Shown: positions 10,142 through 22,828 of the stretch, piece after piece
How the letters are laid out: each line of letters opens with the position of its first letter
How positions within the stretch are numbered: the first letter of the stretch is position 1
Source of the DNA: Cryptomeria japonica
Lineage: Eukaryota; Streptophyta; Pinopsida; Cupressales; Cupressaceae
Direction of reading: 5' to 3'
Length of the DNA: 64,000 nt
NCBI RefSeq assembly: GCF_030272615.1
Contig: NC_081406.1
Location: 397,628,439-397,692,438, forward strand
Position numbers and translations under genes: made by a program
Notes under the pieces: model-generated
Databases searched by the model: none
Seen by the model: only the letters and a program-made list of their open reading frames with translations
What the model was told of the DNA's origin: nothing

Positions 10142-12189
10142 TGTAATATCCCAGTAATTTTTTTTTGGTTTTTTAGGCCAATAATAATCATCCACAAACA
10201 GATAACCCGTTAAAGTTAGAAAGCGTAAACTGAAACTTGCTGAAAAAGCAACCCTTCCACTTTCTAATCACCAAGTGCCCAATATGGGAAGGTGAGAGCA
10301 TACGGTGAAGAGGGGATCGTTAGATCTGAAATCTGCTAAAAGAAGAAGTGGAATACAATACTGGGCGGCAAGCCAGCCCCTTCTGCTTATCCAGCGGGAC
10401 AACAAGAGACTTGGCGGTGAACCAGCCAAGAGGAACACACAAAGGCACAAATCACTCGACCGGGATATTTCAGCGGGAGGACTGAAATTACAAAACAATC
10501 TCAACTCAACCGCTTATGTAGCAGGAGGACCATTACAATCAGGCATCACTCGACCACTTATGCAGCGGGAGGACTGAATTACAATTTACTTGAAAATAGG
10601 CGGCAAGCCAGCCTCTTCCACTTTTCAGCGGGGTGAGAGTTACAAGCCAGAATTGGTTAGTAGTACTACTACTTAACCTTACAATAATCAAGATAGTGTG
10701 AGAAGAGAGTAATGTTGAACATCTAAATACTAAGCATGAAATTTCTGCTAACATCAAATCTGCAGGCTGGAATTGCAAAACCAACAGCCTATGGATTCAC
10801 TAAAACGCTCATAACTCTCTCATTACTTACCCAATTCACCCAAAATCAGTTCTAAACTAATGCTATACCAGCTACAATGAAAACAAACCCAAAGGAAGCC
10901 ATCAAAACACCCATATTTATTTAGCACACTTCCCAATGCATTCACTAAACCCCACGCCTAACCTGGAAAGTTCGATTTCCATTATAAAATTCCAAACACA
11001 AAAGAAGATGCTAAGAACTTACAAGATGTATTGCCAGTGGTAGGAAGGAAGGATGAGCCGGTACCTAGAATGATGGAATCGCTTGGCCAAGAGGTATGAG
11101 CAAAATACACTTTCAACAGCTCCGCGACCAGCAACCCAAAAACACTCCAATCTCACACAAAACACTCCACAATCTGTAACTCACTCACCAACAGCACTGG
11201 AAATACATAGACACAGCTAGGTACTATCTTGCAAGTACGAAACTGAGACTTAGCTAGGAAGCCACACTTCGAAGCTCAGATTTTTCAATCGCCAATTCGA
11301 CAGCATAACAATGCAAATTCATAAGATATCCAAATGGGAGGCCAAGCACCTGTATTTATAGTTTTTTCCCTCTGAAATTCAAATGTAAATGCTCACAAAT
11401 TCACCTCTCCAAATTTCATTTCATTTCACTAACATATGGCATCCAAATGACATTTCATTCCATTTTCTAAGGTGGGCGCCCAAGTTGCATTTTAACCAAT
11501 AATTAAACAAGTTCGAACTTGCCTAAGTCTTCAACAATAACTTAATGCATTCTCCAAATTTCAATGCCTAACTTAGGAAAATATAACATTGATATTAGAT
11601 ATAAACATGTATTTTCCTAAGTCGCCCAATATATCATTAATCAGTAATAAAATAATTAAATATTAAACCTTAGGATAAGGAAATAATATTTAATTAAATC
11701 ACTTATGACTCCAATACTGATTATCAACAAAATCCAAGATGAAGTTGAGCAATGAAGACCACTGAAGTGCTATAGGATTAGGACCCTGTCCAAACTGCTA
11801 AAAATAGAATTGCTCAATACTGCCACTTACTAAAAATAGTAAGTCATGAAATACTCCTCCGAAAAACATGATCTTCGCACCCTGAGAAAGAGCTTGGAAA
11901 GCTCAGTAAGACAACATCATCCAAACAGCCAAACCCTAACTTACTAAAAATAGTAAGTTCTCACTTCACCAAAGAATCAAATGCATGTTATACCACCCTA
12001 GAGCTCATGAAAAACCCAAAAGGAAACCATAGATAGAACTGAATAATTCCCTCCTAGTAAACCCTAAAAAGCTCGAGCAGAACTCCACAAAAGTTTGAAA
12101 CCCTAATTCTCCTTTCCAAATAGCCTACGGGTCTCCGGAATAGGCCAATGGACCACTAAACTAATCACTGCGAAGAAGGGGACATTACA
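10142..12189 (-). mobile_element. Solo LTR, 2,048 bp, family 1
   Basis: The ends are TGTAATATCCC... and ...GGGGACATTACA, flanked by identical 5-bp duplications CCTTC. No internal retrotransposon sequence is present, so it is a solo LTR left by LTR-LTR recombination. It splits the Ty3 pol between RNase H and integrase. On the minus strand a TATA-like CTATAAATACA occurs near 11357-11367, suggesting minus orientation. The family is shared with 52545-54897. Short ORFs inside (10305-10577, for example) are not conserved between the copies and are treated as chance. Confidence 0.92.
10383..10640. repeat. Array of short hairpin modules inside the LTR
   Basis: Several variants of a module with arms such as CTGCT...AGCGG around a five-base loop occur at 10383-10397, 10510-10524, 10554-10568 and near 10617-10630. 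GGCGGCAAGCCAGCC and the TTGGC/GCCAA stem near 10411-10429 lie between them. The same modules occur in the second copy at about 52768-53123. Confidence 0.6.
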
Positions 12190-12194
12190 CCTTC
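12190..12194 (+). repeat. Target-site duplication CCTTC (right)
   Basis: Exact match to 10137-10141. The interrupted Ty3 sequence resumes directly after it. Confidence 0.93.
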
Positions 12195-12829
12195 AGTTGC
12201 TGCCCTTTGTTCCATGAGTGAGATTTCAGCTCAACTTTTAGTTGAGTATTCCAAAAATCAGTTCGCATGTGAGGTTATGGATGGACAGGTCCAAGATGAC
12301 AGGTACGTTGTGATTGATGATGTGATATACTACAAGAATAGAATCTATTTAGTTCTTGGATCGAAGCTAAAGGAAAATATTCTACGTGCCATTCATGATA
12401 CACCACTACGAGACATCCTGGCTACTTCAAGACATACAAGCAGGTTTGTGAGAGATTCTCATGGAAGGGTCTCAAGGATGATGTCCTACGCTACATTCAC
12501 GAGTGTGTGACTTGTCAATAGAACAAGTCAGAGCATAGTTTGCTAGCTGGACTTTCGCAGCCATTGCCTATTCCAGAGCAGAAGTGGGAAGGTATATTGA
12601 TGGATTTCATTACGGATCTTCCGAGAGTTCAGGGGAAGGATTGCATATATGTGGTTGTTAATAGATTGACGAAGTATGAAAACTTATTTCCTCTTGCAGC
12701 CAATTTCACCGCCTCATAGGTGGCAGAGTTATTCTTTCATGAGGTATTTCGTCTCCATGGTCTTCTCAAGACCATTGTCAATGATCGAGATAGTAGATTC
12801 ATGAGTATATTTTGGCAGGAACTATTCTG
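12195..12829 (+). pseudogene. Ty3 integrase pseudogene, 3' truncated
   Basis: The linker and the zinc-binding region (RYVVIDDVIYYKNRIYLVLG, then a frameshifted His/Cys part ending HECVTCQ) precede the catalytic core. The core's first Asp lies in LMDFITDLPRVQGKDCIYVV and the second in [11 protein letters not shown]. The reading ends at FWQELF near 12829, before the region with the catalytic Glu, and the chromodomain-type C-terminus and 3' LTR are absent. There are internal stops, for example near 12520 and 12718. Confidence 0.88.
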
Positions 12830-13448
12830 AGATAGTGAGCAAAAATGTTGATTGCCCAACTAAGGATGAGTTCTCATCACTTGAGATGTGAAACACGTAG
12901 ATGGATGATACCTAAAGAGAAGTGAAAAAAAAAAGAATATGCCAGAATGGCATTTCATCGTGTTCTACTCAGCATATAGCAACATTCGCATCAATTATGA
13001 GGACATCTTGAAAACTAACAATCTAAGCACATTGTTTGAAGATGCAAAGCTGGGAAAAACAATGAACTTATTGATAAAAAATTCATTGTTGAAGAAAAAA
13101 TCTAGAAAGGAGGTTACAAATTGCTTAAGACTTTGGGGCCCTACCATTTACGGGTTTTGTGCTATTCTTGGGTCCTCATGGCTGCTTTGGCCTCATGGAC
13201 ATTATTAAAATCTTTCATTCATCCATCCAATGCAAACGGCTAATCTTCGATATGACCTTGACTGATCTTGATGAAATTTAAAGCCATCGGGTTTATAATG
13301 AGGCATTTTAAATGAATACAAAGTTGCCCCATGCATTTGTCAATGTAAGGAAGGAGGCCTTTAGATGACATGGACAATACTAAGCAATCCAAGTAAACAA
13401 CTAGAAATGCACTGACCAATACCACATCATGGACAAGTGAAGCTATTT
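12830..13448. other. Anonymous segment between Ty3 fragment and solo LTR
   Basis: The Ty3 body stops abruptly at about 12829. The only open stretch is an 89-codon ORF at 12939-13208 (contains NCLRLWGPTIYGFCAILGSS), which I do not recognise and which lacks supporting signals. The TATTT duplication of the next insertion is at 13444-13448. Confidence 0.35.
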
Positions 13449-14529
13449 CATAATGTCCCCTAATGGGACTCTCTTATATTTTGACCTCGAATCACAATTT
13501 AAGTGGATAGTGATTACAATAGAGGGGCACTATTGTCAACTAAGCTTGGTCTAAACCCTGCACAACAAATTAGTCAACATTTCCATCATGCCTTGATAGA
13601 CTATATATTCAGCATTCTTATATATTGCATAGTTATTTGAAGGATTCAACAACCCTTTCTCTCCCTACACCAATTCCCATTATGGAGCTCAAGGAGAATC
13701 ACCCAAGGCACCTCAAGTCTATCCCTCTCCAACAAGCCCAAGAGCATCAAGGACCTCATCAACTTGGCGTACCTGCCGGAGCCTAATTGTCTTGCTTCCT
13801 TGTATTCTCCCTCCATGATTGGATGGTGAGATTGAAAGGTATTATAGACTCCATCATATAATTTACTTAATCGTCATATGAACAGTTAGAGATAGAAAGG
13901 CATTATTAAATTGTAATACATATTGTAGTCTATATTAATATTACTATTAAATTCTGCATAAGAACATTAGCAAGCTTCATATATTAAGCATACATATTCA
14001 GCTCATCCCCATGCATACCACCAAAAACAAAGATGTTACTACATGTAACTTAATAACAGTTCTGATCTAATCTGATCCATGGTGATGTCGCTGTATGCTT
14101 TTGATTCCTTTCCTTTATATCTCTCAATGTGAGGGAGAAGTCACAACTTTTCATCATGTATGCCCTTTAGCAATAGACATGCCATGTCCACCATTAACAC
14201 CCTTTGAAAGAGTTGGACTCTTTATTATATCTGCCCTTTGAAAAGGGACACAACCTTTCATGATCAAATCTGCACTTCTTATTTGAATCAGATCTGCACT
14301 TCTGATTCCACAATCATCCCCCTTCTCAAATGAGGTTCTCTTCTCCCTTTTATAGCCCATGTTTGAGGGAATCACAACTTTTCCTTCCGTGTTTTTTGAC
14401 CATTCATTAACTTAATTAAATTTTAAATATATTATTTTACATTATAATTAAAAATTTATTTTAATTTTTTTATATTATAATATTATTATTATTTATTATA
14501 AAATTCTATTTCAAAGTGGGGACATTACA
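13449..14529. mobile_element. Solo LTR, 1,081 bp, family 2
   Basis: The right end GGGGACATTACA is intact. The left end reads CATAATGTCCCC, two substitutions from the expected TGTAATGTCCCC. The flanks carry an exact 5-bp duplication TATTT (13444-13448 and 14530-14534). The internal sequence differs from the 2-kb family at 10142. A TATA-like ACTATATATTC near 13601 suggests + orientation, weakly. No internal element sequence is present. Confidence 0.8.
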
Positions 14530-15304
14530 TATTTTCAGTTGAAGGCACTTGATAATGCGAAGGGGAGCAGCGATGGGCCCGGTTACCCAACAATAATAGA
14601 GACATAAAGCAACATCTTAAGTGACCGTGACCGTGACCGGTGACAAGCAGTTACTGGCAAAGTATATGATAAAAGCATAAGGGAACGATAGGAAGATAAA
14701 AGTAGGGTTATACTATGACTTGGAGTATTTTTTTCCATACCGCAAAGTCCATAGAACGTGATCAAGCGAATTAAGAGATTAAATCCAATGCTAATTCATT
14801 TTCAAGATTTTCTCGATGTTAGACTGTAATCTGTCATTTTGTGAAGTCTTATCTACTGCAAGGATGACAAATTTACTAAGGGCAGGGCCACAAGAAACAA
14901 AAAAACTGGTACAAGTCCAACATGTAGGACTAATTAGAATTTTTAAAACATAATAATTAAAAAGCTTTGCTAGCCTAGTTTGATCTTTTATGTATCCAGC
15001 TTGTATTGACTTCCGTTTGGATTCATCCGTTCCTAAGGTATGGCTGATTAGGTACTTATGTGATGTTTATCCATTTAAGCACATGTTAATTGAGATCTGT
15101 TAGTCTTAAAGTTTTCACCGAAAAAATCCTAATGCGTTCGAAATATTATTTTTCATTCCGCTTAGTATAACTTTTTTTCATTATTGTACTTGATTAAGAT
15201 TACAGTCTGGAAGCCTAAATTTTACATTTGGTAGAAATAAAAGGCAAGTAATGTATTCTGGGAGTGATAGTTATCAGTACAGATATGGCGTTTATTTTGA
15301 TTAA

Positions 15305-15368
15305 ACGACCGCATATTACAAGGCAAAAGAAATTGAACGACTGCATATTACAAGGCAAAAGAAATTGA
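15305..15368. repeat. Two-copy 32-bp tandem repeat
   Basis: Copies at 15305-15336 and 15337-15368 differ at one position (ACGACC versus ACGACT at the sixth base). Both contain GCATATTACAAGGCAAAAG. Confidence 0.9.
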
Positions 15369-16260
15369 AATTGCGCAAAACAAATAGAATTGTACCTGAG
15401 TCGCTATGAGAGCCAAGATTCAACCAAAACTTCCTTCTTCACTCATTCGTTTTCTCACCAACTGACAAAACTTAAACGTTGTGAAAGTTGGAGGAAACGG
15501 AATTGTTTGAAGCTCAATATGGTCAAAAAGAACACAGGGTCCATTTCGAAAAAAGACTAGCATTTCGGCGGCTAGAAAATGCTATTATTGCTTTACTCCA
15601 CACGAAGTCTGGTATATATGCCGATTTTATATAGTGTTTTGACGTACACCGCTGTCTGGTTAAGTTTTCTAAATGCCTTGCAATTAAACAGAATTATGGA
15701 ATGCACTTAAATTGGGCTATCTACGCATTTAAATTGTGTTCTGCATGTTTTTGCTTTGCTGACCATCTCTGGGTCCCATAAGTTGTTTGGCAAGCATACA
15801 TACTTTCATTCATTCAATACATTTTTATTTAGATCTACATAGTTAAAAAAAATATATAGTAGTTTAAATAAATGTCATCTAATAGATTGAAAGAAATATA
15901 AATATTGTAATAAAATTATTTATTATGAATTTAAATAAAGTAATTTTATTTATGATTACCCACTCATTTCTAGAGATAGGTGCGGTTGGCAACACCAATC
16001 AGTTGCTGGCTGGAACCAAGCATGTGTTAGGGGGAGCGAGCAATGATGGAGCACTTTAAAGAGGCTAAATAATAATTTTAAATATATTTTTATAATATTA
16101 ATTATAATTTTTACTTTAATAAAAAACTATCAATAATTATAACATAAATATTATAATGAAAATATATACTTTGGAAAGTTTAATCTTAATTTAATTTAAA
16201 ATATTATTTTATTATAATTATAATAAAAAAGTTTAATTTATACTTAATTTATAATTTAAA

Positions 16261-16286
16261 TTATTATTATTATTATTATTATTATA
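16261..16286. repeat. ATT trinucleotide microsatellite
   Basis: About eight uninterrupted TTA/ATT units in an AT-rich setting. Confidence 0.85.
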
Positions 16287-16392
16287 AAATTATGTTATTT
16301 TAATTATATTTATGATATACTATTTATAATTCTCATCTTACGAAAGTACTATTAATAATTATAATATAATATAGAAACTATAGTAATAGATT

Positions 16393-16844
16393 CTATTGAA
16401 GCTCCCATTGTTGTATGCGATATTGATGTATCTCCTATTGTTGATAAAGAAGCCAAAGACTCTTGCTTAGACAATGATCATTACCATATTTATTGGTTGC
16501 AACCCTAGCAGGATATGATTCGATTGTGGATTGCACATAACTGGAAGAATGCGATTATTGTAAGTTTTATACCCAAACACTTATTTATTGTGGAATTTGG
16601 ATCTGAAATAGATAAGAATGTAATTTTGGATGTATGTCCATGGAAATGCGAAGATGATCTAATTTTTCTACAGAAATAGGAGTGTAATTTCAACACTAAA
16701 TTGAATTCTCCTCCCAATAGCACATGTTGGATACGCCTCTACAACTTGCCACTGGAGTATAGGAATGGTGAGTCCCTCTAACTTATCAGATCAAAAGTAA
16801 AGTTAATATTAGGTCTGGATATGGGAAATGATAACTTTGCCTTC
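16393..16844 (+). pseudogene. DUF4283-like (LINE ORF1 type) pseudogene, interrupted
   Basis: The reading frame with three stops gives KHLFIVEFGSEIDKNVILD, PWKCEDDLIFLQK and TCWIRLYNLPLEYRNGESL. This is the layout of the plant DUF4283 domain, usually found in ORF1 of plant LINE retrotransposons and related gag-like proteins. An LTR element inserted at 16845. After its removal the frame resumes at 28377 for a few codons (NFAFYVKIL across the junction) before a stop. The C-terminal zinc knuckle expected in this family was not found. Confidence 0.6.
16840..16844 (+). repeat. Target-site duplication CCTTC (left)
   Basis: CCTTC directly before TGTAATGTGGTG; repeated exactly at 28372-28376. Confidence 0.9.
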
Positions 16845-18090
16845 TGTAATGTGGTGAAAAGTGATGAGGGGAGATCAAGTGGAAAGCTTTACTCCCCTCA
16901 AAAGAGGGGTGAAAGTTTCACAAAGGATTCCCTTCAACTTCTCACGCACATTACATTTAAAAGAGGGGGGTTGAATTCACTAGATCCAATCCCTATGGAA
17001 AGAGATTGAATGCTAAGTGAATTGTAGGATTGACAATGAATTTGGAAAGTAAAGTAAACCTCTTTTAAAATAGACAAGTTGAACTAAGCGAATTGAGACT
17101 AAGTGTAAAGATGACAAAGAAGCAATTATATCTTGAGATAGAGATGCGGGATGAAGCTGTGCACTTAGAATTAGCTAAAAAATGTCCAGACGAAGTCTCC
17201 CTGCAAATTTGAGCAAAAGTTGTCAGGACCGGGTTGAAGTTGCACCTGGTCCTCCGAAAAATCCGCGCGCCGAAAAGGGTTTTTCATCTCTGAAAATGAA
17301 TCCTAAACCTGCAATTACAGTTGCGCACCTGCAACCTACACACAGAAAAGAGAGGAAAATGTTGTTGGGATTGGGTGTTTGCCTTCAAGTCAAACCCCAT
17401 TTTGGAATTAACCAAGTGATTGAAAATACTTGCAAGTAAATGAAAAGAAATGTCTAAAGTAGAATCCACCTCAAGAGAGGATGCAATTGAAATGTTGATA
17501 GAATTGTTTGAAAGGATATGTGGAATATAATGTCTTGAATGTTGATAGAGATCTCCTCTTCAATGATTGAATCCTTGATTTGAATGCAACACCTAGCCTT
17601 GAAAGGAGACTTGAAATGCTCAATGGATGCTTAGATGCTTGAATGTTTGATTGCGCTTTAAGATCAACTTGTTGTCGCTTATCGTCGCTATGCTCATGAA
17701 ATTAATTTTCGCTTGACTTTTCTTTTTTGAACTTTTTTTTTGCAAATAGGAGGGGAAATGCTCCTTATATACTTTCCAATTAGGGGTATTTAGCTAATTT
17801 TCTATCTTAGGCCGACATAGGAAAAACAATTCCCGCTCACAATTGACAATCCCAATGCAAAGTTTGATCAAGGGAGACCCAAAATAGGGTTGGGACAGGG
17901 GCATCACGCCCCTATCCTACCCTAATTTAGGATAGACATTGACAATAGGCAATGCGGGGTGGTAGAAAATGCAATTTTTTGATGTTTTGAGCATGTCTTG
18001 GGTCTCCAATCAGGCTTAGGGATTCATCCGCCAATGCAAAGACCCAAATGCGGTCGAAAAATGCAAGGGTTGCAATTTTATGAAGCTACA
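16845..18090 (-). repeat. 3' LTR of the minus-strand element
   Basis: It runs from TGTAATGTGGTG to GAAGCTACA on the + strand and aligns over its length with 27131-28371. Differences are scattered substitutions and small indels, so the insertion is not recent. Short ORFs occur in both LTR copies but have no recognisable product. Confidence 0.92.
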
Positions 18091-18115
18091 TTGTAGCCCC
18101 CACTTTAGCAGGAGT
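18091..18115 (-). other. Polypurine tract of the minus-strand element
   Basis: On the minus strand AAAGTGGGGGCTACAA immediately precedes the 3' LTR start TGTAGC, as expected for the plus-strand primer. Confidence 0.65.
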
Positions 18116-19819
18116 ATAAGCGTACGCTAATACTACCAGTAAAGTAAAAGGAAATAAGATTGAAAGACTTTCACCATGTCAAGGAGGCAAGATACACCAA
18201 GCCCCCAGTGGACTAAGGATCTTACGACTTCGATTGACAAAGTAAAAGGGAAGATCAAGAGGGAGAGAACCATGACTGCAAGTAGTAAGGTTCCCCTCAC
18301 TATGAGTCATGAAAAGCAAGGATACCAAAAATTACAAAGAAAACCAAGTTCACTAAGTAACTCCAAGTATCAAGAAGGAAAATATGAGCGGAGTGTATGC
18401 CCCCACATTAAAGCGATTGTGCACGCCTTATCGGGAGTGATTGCTTTAAGGTAGGATGCACCCAAGGGAGAGAAAGAGAGGGAGCATGTTATCACAAGGA
18501 TTTAGCCCCCAATCGAGGAATAAACCCAAGGATAATGAACACAAAGCACGAGGTGGATTTTCTTTTTGTGGGGTCAGTATGTGTATGATAACTCATGTAT
18601 ATCATGTATATATGCATAGAATAGTCCTCATTCCCCAAAGAAAGGGAACATATGTCTTTTGAGTCAACATGAAAGAGACCAAAAGATATCTCAATGCCTT
18701 GCATCGTCCTCAAGTAGACATCACTAGGGACAACAAATAGAAGAACAGGGATACACATAGAAGAATTATCACAAAAGAGCAAGAAAGGAGAGAGGTAGAG
18801 GATCTATGGTGCTAATGCAACTAGTCTAGTATGACATCCACCTCCTGATATTGTTGATCACTATTTCTGGAAGGCGGGAAACATGCTAGAGGAGCGACAT
18901 CGAGCACAACAGATGGAGCTATCACAAGATCCAAACAAGGACTATGCGCATGTGCCAAGTCACTTTGTTCGATTTGAGGAGCTAGGATCAAGGCTTTTGA
19001 AAATTCTACAAATAAATGTTTGTCAACATCAACCTATTCATATTCACTATTAGAAGCATTAGGAGTTGTATTGCCATCATGAATAACATTTTCACCTATT
19101 TCTTCATCAATATTTATAGAAAGAGGAGCTCTAAAATGAATAGAAGTAAAACCATCACATGTTTTTCGTGACTTATGATTTGGAGATTTAGGTTCAACAT
19201 CTTGCTTAGGAGAAAATGGAATCATGTCAACTATTGGTGTTTTGGGAGATTGAATAGTTTGAGAAAAAATGTCACGAGCTCTAGCATGACGTTTTTCGTC
19301 AGCGTTTTCTCGCACAATGATTCTATCGAGTCTTAGCAGAAGGCTGAGAAGAAGGAGGACTATTTATTGAAGGGGGAATGTTTGTTGAAGGAGAAATATT
19401 TGTTGAAAGAGGAATGTTCTCATCTTTGGTAGTTGGGTGGTTAGGTTGAGGTCTCTTAGGTTGAACAAGAGGAGAGGCAGGTCTCTTCTCCCTGTAAGAG
19501 AAAGGAGGCGGAACTACACCATATAAAGGAGGAATGTTTGGTGTAGGAAGGAGACCAAGTCCATCATGAGGAGTAGGTATAGATCTAGCCTTAGGAGGTA
19601 GTTCTATCCATTACAAGAAGAACTTCATCTTCAAGAATAGTGGGAATATCAAGTGTTGGGGTTCTAGGTTGGCTTAAGGATACGATTGTATCTTTCTTCC
19701 ATTTTTTATAAGATTGAAAAAGAGCATCACTTCTTGTTGGAAGAGATTGAAATTGTTGAGGCCAAAAGTAATCAATAGGAACACTTGGACTTCTTTTGGT
19801 TGGTCGAAATAAGCTATGG
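18116..19819 (-). other. 3' part of the internal region, unassigned
   Basis: A broken minus-strand reading continues from the protease-like region. It includes an open stretch at 19034-19315 (contains PIVDMIPFSPKQDVEPKSPN) and a Ser/Pro-rich decayed part at 19320-19800 with repeats of the TTTGTTGAAGG/AAAG type near 19380-19410. RT motifs were looked for and not seen. No function can be given. Confidence 0.4.
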
Positions 19820-20428
19820 TTAACAGTTATGATTTCTCCATTGGGGGGGGAATTTCAAACGCTTAGGAATTGGAGAGACAATAGCCTTCATGGAAGATAG
19901 CCAAGGGTAGCTTAACTTCACACGGAATTGTTCAAATGAAGGAATGATGACAAAGTTGACATCTATAGATTTAGTGTGAACCTCAATAGGGAGTGTGATA
20001 GAACCAATAGTAGGACAAGAAAATCCATCAAATAACTTAACGACCACATTAGTATCATCATAGATTGGTTGATGCAAATGTAAAGTATAAAGATATTCTT
20101 CAGTGATGACATTAATCATGCAAGAGGGATCAATAAGCACACCACGACAATGTTTGCCTTGGATCTTTGCAACTATGTATAAAGGGCCATCAGGTACTCT
20201 AATGGTCTCACTAGGGTCAAATGTGATACATTGATCCTTAGGTGTTTCTTGTTTCTCTACCATATTCACCAAATTTGGAGTCGTGGTAGTGAGATCATAG
20301 GGAGAGAAAGAGGTATGTTCAGTCTCAATCACGTTATCGGAATGAGAGGGTAAAGGATCAGTGAAAATCTTAAGATTTTGATTGAGAGGAGAAACTAATT
20401 TGTTTGCCTTATCACTCACACCTACCAC
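19820..20428 (-). pseudogene. Retropepsin-like region
   Basis: This 202-codon open segment contains GPLYIVAKIQGKHCRGVLID followed by PSCMINVITEEYLYTL. That has the position and pattern of the aspartic-protease loop in plant Ty3-like Gag-Pro proteins, but with DPS in place of the catalytic DSG/DTG. It continues with TIGSITLPIEVHTKSIDVNF and LSYPWLSSMKAIVSPIPK, which matches the second half of such domains. With DPS the domain is probably not proteolytic. It follows gag after a single stop near 20469. Confidence 0.65.
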
Positions 20429-21570
20429 AGATATATTATTATTATCAATAATGTCTTGAATCTTACTTTTTTATGCAAAACATTTCTCAATATCATGACT
20501 AGGTTGATGATGAAATTGACAGAAAGAATTATTATCAAAGTAAGATGAGGCTTCCTTAGAAGGCTCAACTGGTTTTATTGGAGGAAGTTTGTTAACATTT
20601 CTTTGTAACAACTGAGACATGATGCTATGCAAATATTCATTCAAAGGAGTAAATTGTCTTTCTCTTTTGAAAAAAATAGAAATAGGAGGCACACCTGTTG
20701 TAGCATTCACGTTGTTGTTGTTGATGGTGTCATTGAATTTGATGAAGCCTTTGTTTGGTTTGAACTTCACAAATGGTTGTTTAGCACTCTCACCCTTATC
20801 ACTCGGAGCCATAGGAGTAGATTGCTCCAGTTGACTCACACTCAGTTGATAATTGTGAAGTTTTGCGCGCAACTGCGGAAAGGAAGTAAACTCAAAAAGG
20901 AGAAGTTTTTCCCTAATGTCTTTTTGCAAATTAGAAATTAAATTATTTTAATATCATTATCAGGCACTGGAAAAGAAATTGGAGCATACAAATGCTTATA
21001 TCTACCAATAAAATCAGTCACTTTTTCTTTAAATCCTTGTTTCCAATTCATTAAATCAGTCAAAGTGATTTTAGGACCTATGTTATTTTGAAATTGTTGA
21101 ATAAAAGCATTTGCTAATTGTTGAAAAGAAGTAGTAGAAAAAGAAGGCAAAGATCAATACCATTGTAAAGCCTTATCTCTTAATGTTCTAGTAAACAATT
21201 TGGCAAGCAATCTTTGATCATAAACAAAGTCAGTGCACAAAGTTTGGAATGTATTGACATGTGTTAAAGGATCACCTTTTCCATTACAGAGTTCAAATTG
21301 AGGGACTTCAACATGTTGCGGAGGGACTACTCTAACAATATCAAGAGAAAGAGGGCTTCCAACATCAAATGTGGGCACACTAAACTTGGATTGACTCATA
21401 GAAGATATTTTTGTTGCAATGATGACACAGTTTGAGCAAGGTTATTAATGGTTGCTTTGGTTGAGGAATTTATGTTAGACATGATTAATTGAGAAGCTGG
21501 TGTGATGTTATTGAAAGAAGGCATTGATTGAGAATAAGGTGGTGGGACACTATGATAATTAGGCATAGGT

Positions 21571-21575
21571 GATGA
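21571..21575. repeat. Left flank GATGA of the nested copia element (imperfect duplication)
   Basis: GATGA before TGTTAGACAAC; the right flank at 25291-25295 is AATGA, a 4-of-5 match. The host gag reading is continuous when the element is removed, which supports these ends. Confidence 0.55.
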
Positions 21576-22828
21576 TGTTAGACAACTCAAATAACCAAAG
21601 GACAACTAACAAGGGGGGGTGAATCAGTTGTCAACGGATTACAAAACTTTAAGCATTCAAATCCTTATTACCGAAACACATAAACTCAATATCGGAATGC
21701 ATAAACCAAATACCAGAATAACTGAAATATCAATTAAGCATAAACATAAATCACAAAATAGTTACCATCCATCCATAACACACGACACCAAGATTTGTAC
21801 GTGGAAAACCCGGTAAAGCGAAAAACCATGGTGGGAAGCCTACCCATAGTCAGATAATACTTCTGCAGTAAGTATGCGATTACAAAATGAGGGGCCTACA
21901 CATGCAGGAAGGCCAATAGCCTAGAGCACATTTCTCATCACAAAAGGAGCCTCACTGACTACAAAATAAATCCAGAGTACAATTTGGAAAGAAGAGTGAA
22001 CTGCAAAGATAGCATCTCCTATTCCTGAGTATAATTCTGGTTAAGCTCAGTACCGGAGGTCTTAAACCTCTCTTACCAACCCAATTTGATCACCTATGAT
22101 TGACCAAAACTCCTGCATATGATTACAACATTATTTACACACAGATAATCGCATAACCATCCCATAACCATGATCTACAAAGAGATCTTACATCATATAT
22201 ATACCAACCGGGGACCTAAACAATTAGGTCAGCCACCTAAAAGATAATATAATAAATTCATAACATAAACCCGCAATCCAATGGTCAACCAAGTCGGCCT
22301 AAGACCGAAACAACATAATCAAATCAATGAATCCATCTGGTAACGCATCGGGATCACCCATCAACATGTTACATAAGTCGGTCCATAAGCTAGTAGAATA
22401 AAACAACATTAGATCCAGTCTGAAATGCAACATCACCAATCAACAAGTTTATGAACAAGATAACCAACATCATCCCAAAAGCCATCTAGGAGCCGCACCA
22501 ACACCACTTATCACGTGCATCAAAATATCTTCAGCAAAGCTCTGTCGATAAAACCCTTACCAGTGACCAAAAGGATTACTAGAACAAATGATAGTATCTG
22601 AGTCATCAAATCTTGAACCAACTGATCGCGATACCCATCTGAATAGCATGAATGGCAGATCCAAATCAATTCCACAAACCAAAGCATACTGGAGCATACC
22701 GGATCAATATCATAATCCAACCACTCTACCAAAACCAATCGGAAATCGATAAACAACCAAAATAGTCGGTGTTGCCATAAATGACAAAACATCAATGCAA
22801 CACAATCAATTCCTCCAAATTTCCAACA
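21576..22828 (-). repeat. 3' LTR of the nested copia element
   Basis: On the minus strand it starts TGTTGGAAATTTGGAGG after the PPT AAAGGGGGAGAT and ends in ...TCTAACA. A TATA-like TATATATATGATG (minus) lies near 22190-22205. Same family as 24052-25290 and as the solo LTR at 45693-46923. Confidence 0.88.

Larger units (their letters stand above)
6857..12829 (+). mobile_element. Decayed Ty3/gypsy retrotransposon body, 3' truncated
   Basis: Gag, aspartic protease, reverse transcriptase, RNase H and integrase remnants follow in the order PR-RT-RH-INT, which is diagnostic of Ty3/gypsy (Metaviridae). All are broken by stops and frameshifts. A 2,048-bp solo LTR (10142-12189) interrupts the join between RNase H and integrase. 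The body stops inside the integrase core near 12829, before the third catalytic acidic residue, and no 3' LTR follows. The copy cannot be autonomous. Confidence 0.9.
14535..16392. other. Anonymous, increasingly AT-rich DNA
   Basis: No coding region is supported. It holds a two-copy 32-bp tandem repeat (15305-15368), a TATA-like GGTATATATGCCG near 15611, very AT-rich DNA from about 15790, and an ATT microsatellite near 16261-16286. Confidence 0.4.

Noticed and set aside
10268-10784. Three overlapping ORFs of 78-90 codons
   Set aside because: They are within a solo LTR, overlap the hairpin modules, and have no counterpart in the second family member.
12939-13208. 89-codon ORF as a host gene exon
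   Set aside because: No splice sites, homology or neighbouring exons were recognised; left as anonymous.
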